From Planctomycetaceae bacterium (GTDB lineage Bacteria > Planctomycetota > Planctomycetia > Planctomycetales > Planctomycetaceae): 6,251 bases of DNA. A model generated the notes under the pieces. That model saw only the letters and a program-made list of their open reading frames with translations. It made no database searches and was not told the origin of the DNA. Shown one piece after another: positions 1-6,251 of the stretch. The DNA is taken from assembly GCA_020426065.1 (NCBI GenBank), contig JAGQQT010000251.1:1-6251 (forward strand). Reading direction: 5' to 3'. Position numbers and translations under genes: made by a program. Position 1 is the first letter of the stretch, and each line of letters starts with the position of its first letter.

Positions 1-552
1 ACGATTGGCCAGATTGTGTTGATGGAAGTGTTGAAGGATCGGAAATCATTTCTGCTGACTGATACCGGGATTACGGTGCAACCTTCTCTTGAGCAGCTGC
101 AGAGCCTGCTGGAGCAGATGGTCAACGTGATTCGTGATCTGGGGTGTGAGACTCCTCGAATCGGGTTGATGGCCGCAACCGAAAAAGTGACCAGCAAGAT
201 GCCCGAAACCGAACAGATTGCCCGGCTGGTGGAATGGAGTCGGGAACGATATCCGGAACCCGAAGTGCAGGTTTCCGGACCGCTCTCATTTGATCTTGCC
301 TATGCGAGCAAGGCAGGGGAACGCAAACGGCTGGATGATGTCGTGATCGGACATGCCAACGGGATGCTGTTTCCCAATCTGTTGTCGGCCAATTTGACGG
401 TCAAGGCCATCATGTACACGGCGGACTGCCGTTTTGGTGGAATCCTGTGCGGGACTTCCGCTCCGGTTGTGTTCATGTCCCGCGCGGACGATGTGCCGAC
501 TCGATTAAATTCCCTCGCCTATACACTGGAGTTGATCTCAGGTCGAGAGTAA
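1..552 (+). CDS. Phosphate acetyl/butyryltransferase family protein, C-terminal part (5' truncated)
   Basis: The frame is open from base 1 to the TAA at 550-552, giving 183 residues; the first in-frame GTG (16) and ATG (22) are internal codons, since the family is normally about 300 residues or more and this is its C-terminal part. Family enzymes move an acyl group between CoA and inorganic phosphate in the cytoplasm, usually paired with an acylate kinase. Supporting blocks are [16 protein letters not shown] (about residues 55-70), [16 protein letters not shown] (about 91-106), a [17 protein letters not shown] stretch ending at residue 131, and [21 protein letters not shown] (about 144-164), followed by a final helix. 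The Ser-Arg at 478-483 matches the SR pair near the active site of phosphotransacetylases. The usual AGN after 'PN' is read here as SAN (385-393). The acyl substrate (acetyl, butyryl or other) cannot be told from this part. The HIT gene follows after 53 bp on the same strand, probably in one transcript. Family call is confident; exact substrate is not. Confidence 0.87.
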   Translation, partial: TIGQIVLMEVLKDRKSFLLTDTGITVQPSLEQLQSLLEQMVNVIRDLGCETPRIGLMAATEKVTSKMPETEQIARLVEWSRERYPEPEVQVSGPLSFDLAYASKAGERKRLDDVVIGHANGMLFPNLLSANLTVKAIMYTADCRFGGILCGTSAPVVFMSRADDVPTRLNSLAYTLELISGRE

Positions 553-605
553 ATAGCAGACGATCACACCAATGAAAATGCAGAAGATTTGAACTGGAAA
601 TACAG
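553..605 (+). other. Short spacer between the acyltransferase and HIT genes
   Basis: This 53-bp stretch is the largest gap between genes in the window. It is A-rich and shows no hairpin followed by T residues and no convincing -35/-10 pair, so the two flanking genes are probably read from one transcript. An ATG at 572-574 opens only six codons before a stop and is not a gene. Confidence 0.5.
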
Positions 606-1010
606 ATGGAAATCCATCCGCAACTGCTGGCTGACTGTCACGTGCTGGGAAAAACAGAATCGGGAGTGTTGCTGCTCCACAAGAACTCCCAGGTTTTGTG
701 GCTGATCCTGGTGCCGGATGTTCTGCAGACAGACCTGTTTGCAGTCGAAGGGCCGATTCGCACACGGATCTTTGCTGATTGTGAAAAAATCGCTGCCATC
801 ATACGTCAGTGGCCCGGAGTAGAGAAGTTGAACTTTGCGGCGATTGGAAATGTGGTTCCCCAGCTTCATCTGCATCTGGTCGGTAGACATCATGCTGATC
901 CCTGCTGGCCGAAACCGGTCTGGGGAAATCTGCCGGAATCAGTTCCCTATCGAGACGAGGTCCTTGAAGAACTGAAGACGGCTCTGCAGACTGTGTTCGT
1001 GAATGAATAG
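606..1010 (+). CDS. HIT (histidine triad) family protein
   Basis: A complete 134-residue protein, the usual length for a single-domain HIT protein. HIT proteins are cytoplasmic nucleotide hydrolases or transferases acting on AMP conjugates or dinucleoside polyphosphates through a nucleotidyl-His intermediate. The sequence opens with MEIHPQLLADCHVLG, has the central strand VLWLILVPD (about 30-38), and carries the core NFAAIGNVVPQLHLHLVGRH (76-95) followed by a WPKPVWG stretch (101-107). In the triad H-x-H-x-H, the first position is Gln86, while the catalytic middle His (His88) and the third (His90) are kept. The Gln form with a following WPxPVWG is, from memory, typical of one bacterial HIT subgroup rather than damage. 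The ATG at 606 is the only credible start: the frame is closed by a TGA at 573-575 and no other ATG, GTG or TTG lies between. Upstream, only a weak GGA (596-598) could serve as ribosome binding site. The stop is one base from the opposing gene's stop. The physiological substrate is unknown. Confidence 0.9.
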   Translation: MEIHPQLLADCHVLGKTESGVLLLHKNSQVLWLILVPDVLQTDLFAVEGPIRTRIFADCEKIAAIIRQWPGVEKLNFAAIGNVVPQLHLHLVGRHHADPCWPKPVWGNLPESVPYRDEVLEELKTALQTVFVNE

Positions 1011-1011
1011 A

Positions 1012-3495
1012 TCAATACTGGGGAACAACAGGTTCGAGTGACCACTCATCGAGTTCTGAGAGCGGGTCAATCTGGATGGCCGGAACGCCGCGGACTTCAC
1101 GACGGTAGGTCGCAAACCGTTGCTGTTCCACCAGCGGGAGCCACCAGGAGTTGGCAACCAGTTGATCCTGGAGCCGTAACAGGGCGTTGTCTGTCGATTC
1201 CCAGGTAGGAGCATGTTCGAGATCCAGCAGCGTACTCCGCAGGTAGGTTGGCAAGCTGGCCAGACGTGCCACGGTAAATGGTTTTCCCTGCATCAGGAGT
1301 GCAGGCAGTTCGAATTGTGGAGCGGCGATAACGTATTCCAGCAGTTCGACATCGACAGCCTGAGAGGGATCCGTGGCGATTTGTTCGGCGGAAGGATCCT
1401 CATGTACAATCGAAATGGTCAGGCCAAGTTTCTGCCATTGTTTTGAGATGATTTCAGCGATGAAACGTCCCGAACGGGTTGGAGGAACTCTGAAGGTGAT
1501 CGCTGTGGGGAACCCCGGTTTATGCCGGATGATTTCATAGAGTGCCCGGCCAGCCAGTTCATCAAAGGAAGTTGCGTAGGATGTGGCCATCCTGGCGTGT
1601 GAAGATGAAGGACAAATCGATTCGGTGATCGATGTCAGGGAAGTAGTGCTGGCGGTGTATTGCCGCAATTCCTGGGCGATCTGTTCCCGGTCAATCATGG
1701 AAAAGAGGGCCAGGCGGAGTTCGGGATGTTCTGCCAGCTGTCCTTCCAGCCGAAACGCCAGCGAACTGACGCGGGGGGTGGCATAGTTGGCCGTCAGAAA
1801 CCGCTGATCGGATCGGAGTCGATTGAGATAGCGATGCGGTGTTTCAGGGAGATAAAGCAGTTCATCCCGCAGTACCGAACGAAGCAGTTCTTCTTCCAGC
1901 TCAAATTCCCGCAGATGAACCTCGGCAACATTTCGGGCCCCCTTCTGTGGATTGAAGTCAACCCTGACGAAATGTTCTCCGGGTGATTCAAAGGGGAGTG
2001 TTGATGGCGAAGCGAGCGGGAAGTGCTGGTCCTGCAGCAGTGATTGGGACTCCCCGGGATAGGCCCGCATCACGGCAGCCAGCAGATTGAGTGGATGGGG
2101 AGTTTGCTGGGAAAGTTCAACTTCCAGCAGAGCAGGGGAGAGCACTCTGACGGAAGTAATGTTTTGTGCAAACAGGTCCAGTGAGGCATCGGGGGCAAGG
2201 ACCGTTTTCTGTTTCAGCAGCTGGGAAAACTGGATTGCATTCAGCGATGGCCTGGCTTCATGGGGCCGGGGCTGCAGGGCAAACTGAATCTGGATCTTGA
2301 GTCCGAGATCTTCAGGGATCCAGCTTTCCAGAAAAGGAGACTCGATCCGGGGATAGCCGGTAGCGAGTCGCTGAATTGTAAACCATTGATGATCTCTGAT
2401 TGTATGGCGGAGAGATGTTTCGATGGATTCATCCCGAGTCACACCGACGGTCAGGATCTGGTAGGGTTCCTGGAATTGCTGGGATTGTCGCAGGAGTTGA
2501 CTCGAAAATGGCCAGATGAGAATCGCCTGCTGGGCAAGCAGTGAGGCATTCCGGAACTGCTTATTACGGTAATTCTGCTCCGCTTCCTTGAGGGACTGAT
2601 CTGCTCGTCGACCCAGATCATCCCGCCATTGTTTGATGGCGGGGAGCTTGGGGAGCAGTAGTTCGGTCTGGACCAGGTAGTGACGCAACCGGCGGTAGTC
2701 ATACTTTTCGTAACACTGGCTGGCCAGCAGTTCGAGAGTTGCCGTCAGGAGCTTTTCGTGCTGCGGATCCTTCGGGTCCAGATCAAAACGCCGGCGGATA
2801 ATGGAAAATGCTTTTTCCGGGTTACTCTCCGCCAGTGCCGCTCGCACCTCAGCTGCCATGAACGCCCGCTCGCGATCCATTAGCCCGGGCCATTCAATTG
2901 GCTCCAGTCTTTCCTTGACTCGGCGTTCGTTATTGAGGAACTCCTGACGCTTCACATAGGCGATCAGTTCCTGAGCGTGGAGCAGGTCGCCCGCTGCCAG
3001 AAATGTATCGGTTTTTCTCAGGCAGAGTTCTTCGTGATAGAGGATTTCAGAGATGTATCGGGTGTGGAGACGGAATTCTTCTTCAGCAGTTTTGTCATCG
3101 ATGGTGAGGAAGATGTAGTCATAGAAATGATACTTGGCCAGCCATTCCTCCAGCAGAGCGGCATCTGTGGGGCGATCATCCTGCATGTATTTCTGTTTGT
3201 TGAGCAGCCATTGCTGATGATCGGGTCGGGGATAGATGGCTGGTGTCTGAATCACCTTGCCGCCGATCAGAACAATCCAGTCTATCTTCTCTCCATTCAG
3301 GAGGGCTTCCCGGGAAGGGAGTTCCAGTGATTCGAATAAAGGGAGTGTCTGCTCGATGTTGAGAGTACCCTCATCAACTGGAGCGGCGGGCGTTGGCTGG
3401 TTGTTATTCTCTGGCTGTGCCTGAAGAGTCTGGCCTGCAGGGTATCCAGAGAGAACTGCCAGCAGAATGAACGGGCGCAGTATTGGAAAATCCAT
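1012..3495 (-). CDS. Secreted helical-repeat protein with divergent family 5 (Opp/Dpp-type) substrate-binding domain
   Basis: A complete 827-residue protein. Residues 1-26 form a Sec signal peptide (Arg7, hydrophobic FILLAVLSG, likely cut after LQA26); there is no lipobox Cys, so it is predicted to be periplasmic or otherwise exported. A short Pro/Asn-rich linker follows, then a small hydrophobic module DWIVLIGGKVIQTPAIYPRP (72-91), then mostly helical, TPR-like sequence (about 110-345). From about 345 (YQILTVGVTRD) it resembles SBP family 5: an ESPFLESW block (385-392) matching the usual 'P-LAESW' region, ITSVRVLSPALLEVELSQQ (446-464), PELRLALFSMIDREQIAQEL (591-610) matching the characteristic 'R-AL-AIDR-I' helix, and KQWQKLGLTISI (685-696). 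The usual 'DGTP-TA-DV' segment is not recognisable. Classical family members are about 500-600 residues and bind peptides or other solutes for ABC import; here about 340 residues precede the domain and no permease or ATPase gene is in view. The ATG is preceded by a good Shine-Dalgarno sequence. Ligand unknown; a non-transport role is possible. Confidence 0.8.
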   Translation of the reverse strand: MDFPILRPFILLAVLSGYPAGQTLQAQPENNNQPTPAAPVDEGTLNIEQTLPLFESLELPSREALLNGEKIDWIVLIGGKVIQTPAIYPRPDHQQWLLNKQKYMQDDRPTDAALLEEWLAKYHFYDYIFLTIDDKTAEEEFRLHTRYISEILYHEELCLRKTDTFLAAGDLLHAQELIAYVKRQEFLNNERRVKERLEPIEWPGLMDRERAFMAAEVRAALAESNPEKAFSIIRRRFDLDPKDPQHEKLLTATLELLASQCYEKYDYRRLRHYLVQTELLLPKLPAIKQWRDDLGRRADQSLKEAEQNYRNKQFRNASLLAQQAILIWPFSSQLLRQSQQFQEPYQILTVGVTRDESIETSLRHTIRDHQWFTIQRLATGYPRIESPFLESWIPEDLGLKIQIQFALQPRPHEARPSLNAIQFSQLLKQKTVLAPDASLDLFAQNITSVRVLSPALLEVELSQQTPHPLNLLAAVMRAYPGESQSLLQDQHFPLASPSTLPFESPGEHFVRVDFNPQKGARNVAEVHLREFELEEELLRSVLRDELLYLPETPHRYLNRLRSDQRFLTANYATPRVSSLAFRLEGQLAEHPELRLALFSMIDREQIAQELRQYTASTTSLTSITESICPSSSHARMATSYATSFDELAGRALYEIIRHKPGFPTAITFRVPPTRSGRFIAEIISKQWQKLGLTISIVHEDPSAEQIATDPSQAVDVELLEYVIAAPQFELPALLMQGKPFTVARLASLPTYLRSTLLDLEHAPTWESTDNALLRLQDQLVANSWWLPLVEQQRFATYRREVRGVPAIQIDPLSELDEWSLEPVVPQY

Positions 3496-3502
3496 ACTCG
3501 AT

Positions 3503-6251
3503 TTACTCCTGACCCGAGTTCCCTGTTAACTGAATGCGGTCGATCACGATCAGAGTTCCGGCTTCCGTCCCCAGTACAATCGAACTGGCTGTGTTGACAG
3601 GAGAGCATGATATGGGAGCAGGCAGACTGACACGCTGCATCAGTTTTCCGTTGTCTGGATTGACAAGGGAGAGGGAACCATCATCACTTCCCAGCAGGAT
3701 CCGTTGGGAGATTTCATCCCGGAGGCAGTGTTCCAACTGGCCAGTTTGTTGCGGAAGTTGCCAGACTGGCTGATCCAGCTGATCTGTCTGAAAGGCAGAG
3801 ATCTGACCATCCTCCATTTGCAGAATCAACTGCTTGTCCAGGAGAAACGGCCCTGCCTTGACCGCCTGTGGAAGCATGACAGTCTGCTGCAATGAGAGAG
3901 TCGTGGGATCGATGACCAGCAGGGAATGATCCTGGGTGACTGCCACAACACCCTTTTCTGTTTTGATCAGTGACCCAATTGCCGGTGAATCGAATTCAAA
4001 CTCATTTCCCACTGCCAGGTGCGGCTCGGGATCGGCATGCACAAACAGGCTGATGATTTTCTGATGCCGATCCAGGCACAGCAGTTCCGTTTCTGAGATC
4101 GCCAGCAGTTGTTGGATCTGGATTCTGTTCTCGCCATCTGCTGCAGAGGGAAACTGCCACAGTTGAACGGGCTCAGAGCCATCCTTAGGTTCCGACAGAT
4201 GCACACCGGAAGGGCCAACCCAGGCCAGCAGATTACCAGCCAGAACGGGAGAAATCAGGCTGGTTTCGGAAAGTTGCCCTCCACCAGTTCGTTGTCCCTG
4301 GGCGTTGATGGACCGCAATTCCTGTCCGAGGACAAGAATACTGGTGTCACCTGCAGGGAGCTGAACCAGTGAGACCAGTCCTGCTTCACGCTGCCTTTGA
4401 GCGGCCGGGAAGAACGACTCGGACGAAGTTAAGCTGCCTGGACTCATGAGAGATGAGTGATACAGGTTCCCTGCACGATCAATGACGCGAAGCTTGCCGG
4501 TCTGTTGGTCTGTCAGACGCACATCCAGCACATCCGTTCCCGCGGTCAGTCGCCAGTAGGAATCACTTTCCGAGTGATTGTAGTGGTAAAGATCCGTTCC
4601 CTTTTCGTGGGAGCGACTCCCCGCGACATACACATCAGTGGACTTGATCTGCAGGGACTGGCTGGCCCGGCCCAGTTCGATTGATTTTTTGAGTTGCTCA
4701 AAGGAACTGGTTAATAACGTCAGTTCGCGGAGGTTTTCCCCGGCAACCAGGAGTCGGTCCCCTTCAATCGGCTGAACGAAAAGGCGAATATCTCCTGAAA
4801 ATGGAATGTTGGCATTCGTGATTCTGGTCAGCAGTGGATCTTCTGGCCGGTTCGAAAGCTGCCACGTAGCGATTCGGGGACCATTCATTTCCAGAAACAG
4901 ACGATCGCCCCAGATTAACGGGTGCCCTAGCGCGATACCGGGGAGTCTTTCTGTTTGTCGAATACTGAAGTCGAGTTCCTTTTCAACCAGCGTGCCGACA
5001 ACAATTTTACCGCTGCGAACCTGGTCGTTCTGGACAATCAGGAGTTCATCCTCAATCACGACCGGTCGGGACTGGATGGAATTGGGGCTTTGACCAAGGT
5101 AGCGAACTTCTTCACAGGACCAGTTCTGCCGGTCGATCAGGTAGATCACATCCTGCCGGGCCACTGCGCAGAGGGTGCGGGAGTCGAGTGGAGTGATGGG
5201 CGCTGTAATTGTCTGGGGAAATTCGACGGCCGCCACCAGTTTCCCGGACATGGCTTCGATGGCCAGCAATTTGTGGTCATCAGTGACCAGCATAATCAGG
5301 TTGCCGATGACGGAAGGCTCAGAGATAATCGGAGAGGTCAACTGCAGCGACCAGGCGAGTTGTCCGTCTTTCTGCTGGGCAATTCCCAGACCAGTTCCAT
5401 TCGCCAGGGGAATGATCCAGGAAGCATGCGTCAATGTGATGGGGATCGGCTCAAATGCTCTGCGAGAACCCGTTGCAATAGCCCAACCAAACTGACCTGT
5501 CATTCTGTCAAATGCGATCAGCTGGTTTTCGCTCAACAGCCAGATGAACTCGCCGCTCTCTGGAATTCCGGGGCGCAGCCGTTCCAGTTCGATCAGCTGC
5601 GTGCTGGAAAATCTGGTTGAGGGTTTCTGTTCAACAACCAGTTCGGTAATTCGTTCCGGAGTCATCTCCAGAGTTTTGACCATTGCTTTTTCCGCCTGCA
5701 GCGCCTGCTGGATTCTTGACTGGAATGCTTCCTGGTCGGCGAAGTGTGGATAACGGTCAATGGCTTGACGAATGACAGCCAGTGCCTGATCAATTCTTTT
5801 GGCCTTCAGAGCGGCATCACAGTCGGCCTGAGCCTGCTGGGAAACTGAATACTCCAGCAGATCTGCCTGGGCCTGACGACGAGCGGAGGTGATTTCCCGA
5901 TTCTGGCTTTCATCTGAACCATCGCTGGCTTCAAACCGTTTGAACAGGTCGCGGCTGCGGTCGCCCAGCTGAATCAGTTCCGGGTTATGTTGACGACTGG
6001 CCAGCTGATAGCAGGAGACTGCGATCCTGGTAGCGTATCGGGCCAGCAATGGGAACCAGTCGCGATAATCTTCATCGGAACGATGTCGCTCAATGAACTG
6101 GTCAATGGCATCCAGGCCATCCGCATACGTGTTTCCCGGGGCGGCCAGCTTTCGATCGATGTTGGTCAGATCGCGTTCGACGCGGGCAACCGGGGCCAGT
6201 TTGTGGGTGGGGTATGTGCTGATGAACTCATCATACTTCGTGACGGCCAGG
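3503..6251 (-). CDS. PQQ-type beta-propeller repeat protein with helical N-terminal region (5' truncated by window)
   Basis: The frame is open from the right edge to the TAA at 3503-3505: 915 complete codons are visible and the true start lies beyond 6251. A TTG at 6047-6049 is internal, because the 67 codons before it continue the same helical style. Visible residues 1-60 (YDEFISTYPTHKLAPVAR and following) and about 138-184 (DAALKAKRIDQALAVIRQAI inside) look like TPR or BamD-like helices. From about residue 232 to the end the sequence is a run of beta-propeller blades of the PQQ/BamB type, with 'LxxId-xtGkl' cores such as LIAFDRMTGQFGWA (244-257), LLAIEAMSGK (328-337), LLVIDPTTLSLQQTVMLP (777-794) and LSLVNPDNGKLMQRVSLP (860-877). 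I count about 16 blades by eye, enough for two consecutive 7- or 8-bladed propellers. I see no haem CxxCH motif or dehydrogenase signature, so a binding or scaffold role is more likely than an enzyme. The next gene starts 7 bases after the stop. Cell location is undecided because the N-terminus is missing. Confidence 0.85.
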   Translation of the reverse strand, partial: LAVTKYDEFISTYPTHKLAPVARVERDLTNIDRKLAAPGNTYADGLDAIDQFIERHRSDEDYRDWFPLLARYATRIAVSCYQLASRQHNPELIQLGDRSRDLFKRFEASDGSDESQNREITSARRQAQADLLEYSVSQQAQADCDAALKAKRIDQALAVIRQAIDRYPHFADQEAFQSRIQQALQAEKAMVKTLEMTPERITELVVEQKPSTRFSSTQLIELERLRPGIPESGEFIWLLSENQLIAFDRMTGQFGWAIATGSRRAFEPIPITLTHASWIIPLANGTGLGIAQQKDGQLAWSLQLTSPIISEPSVIGNLIMLVTDDHKLLAIEAMSGKLVAAVEFPQTITAPITPLDSRTLCAVARQDVIYLIDRQNWSCEEVRYLGQSPNSIQSRPVVIEDELLIVQNDQVRSGKIVVGTLVEKELDFSIRQTERLPGIALGHPLIWGDRLFLEMNGPRIATWQLSNRPEDPLLTRITNANIPFSGDIRLFVQPIEGDRLLVAGENLRELTLLTSSFEQLKKSIELGRASQSLQIKSTDVYVAGSRSHEKGTDLYHYNHSESDSYWRLTAGTDVLDVRLTDQQTGKLRVIDRAGNLYHSSLMSPGSLTSSESFFPAAQRQREAGLVSLVQLPAGDTSILVLGQELRSINAQGQRTGGGQLSETSLISPVLAGNLLAWVGPSGVHLSEPKDGSEPVQLWQFPSAADGENRIQIQQLLAISETELLCLDRHQKIISLFVHADPEPHLAVGNEFEFDSPAIGSLIKTEKGVVAVTQDHSLLVIDPTTLSLQQTVMLPQAVKAGPFLLDKQLILQMEDGQISAFQTDQLDQPVWQLPQQTGQLEHCLRDEISQRILLGSDDGSLSLVNPDNGKLMQRVSLPAPISCSPVNTASSIVLGTEAGTLIVIDRIQLTGNSGQE
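3506..3510 (-). promoter_or_regulatory. Shine-Dalgarno site of the helical-SBP gene, inside the end of the propeller gene
   Basis: On the - strand this reads AGGAG, 10 bases before the ATG at 3493-3495. It lies within the last two sense codons (CAG GAG) of the propeller gene, directly before its TAA stop. A ribosome ending the first protein would therefore sit over the initiation site of the second. This supports the chosen start and suggests one mRNA with coupled translation. The coupling is inferred; the motif and spacing are seen directly. Confidence 0.75.

Noticed and set aside
16..24. GTG (16) or ATG (22) as the true start of the acyltransferase
   Set aside because: The frame is open to base 1, and the protein matches only the C-terminal part of a family with longer members, so the gene is cut by the window edge.
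564..893. Open frame of 109 codons on the - strand opposite the HIT gene
   Set aside because: It overlaps a clear HIT-domain gene on the other strand, and its product has no recognisable features.
1035..1046. Inverted repeat GAGTGACCACTC just inside the SBP-type gene, as a terminator for the HIT gene
   Set aside because: The perfect arms leave a loop of only two bases and no T-run follows. It lies in coding sequence and is probably chance.
4955..5620. A 221-codon open frame on the + strand, opposite the propeller gene
   Set aside because: It begins with TTG, lies entirely inside a well supported gene on the other strand, and its translation shows no recognisable domain or repeat. It is best explained as an antisense shadow of the propeller gene's codon use.
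6047..6049. TTG as the start codon of the propeller gene
   Set aside because: The frame stays open for 67 further codons to the window edge, and these encode plausible helical sequence (YDEFISTYPTHKL and onward), so the real start lies outside the window.
3534..6049. DNA-level repeats within the propeller region
   Set aside because: The blades repeat at the protein pattern level, but I see no conserved nucleotide repeat. Frequent CCAGCAG-like words reflect Leu-Leu-Ala codons rather than a repeat family.

Overview
The window holds four protein-coding genes and almost no intergenic DNA. I infer a member of the Planctomycetota, possibly near Gimesia or Rubinisphaera. The clues are the moderate G+C, the very large PQQ-type beta-propeller protein with a helical N-terminus, and a long secreted protein that joins helical repeats to a solute-binding domain. 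This is a judgement from protein style; there is no marker gene to settle it.

Layout: on the + strand, bases 1-552 are the 3' part of a phosphate acetyl/butyryltransferase-family gene. After a 53-bp gap comes a complete small HIT-domain gene (606-1010). On the - strand, reading from the right edge, a gene truncated by the window (3503-6251) encodes a helical/TPR-like segment followed by a very long beta-propeller region. Seven bases downstream of its stop, a complete 827-residue gene (1012-3495) encodes a secreted protein with a helical N-terminal half and a divergent family 5 (Opp/Dpp-type) substrate-binding domain. The two gene pairs converge, and their stop codons are one base apart (1008-1010 and 1012-1014).

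How the genes may work together: the + strand pair are probably cytoplasmic housekeeping enzymes (acyl-CoA/acyl-phosphate exchange and nucleotide hydrolysis or transfer). The - strand pair looks like one transcription unit with coupled translation, because the second gene's Shine-Dalgarno sequence lies within the last codons of the first. The second product is exported, so the pair may form an extracytoplasmic, non-catalytic binding or scaffold assembly. No permease or ATPase gene is visible next to the substrate-binding protein, so a transport role is not established. No RNA genes, mobile elements, CRISPR arrays or clear terminators were found. The least explained part of the window is the propeller / helical-SBP pair.
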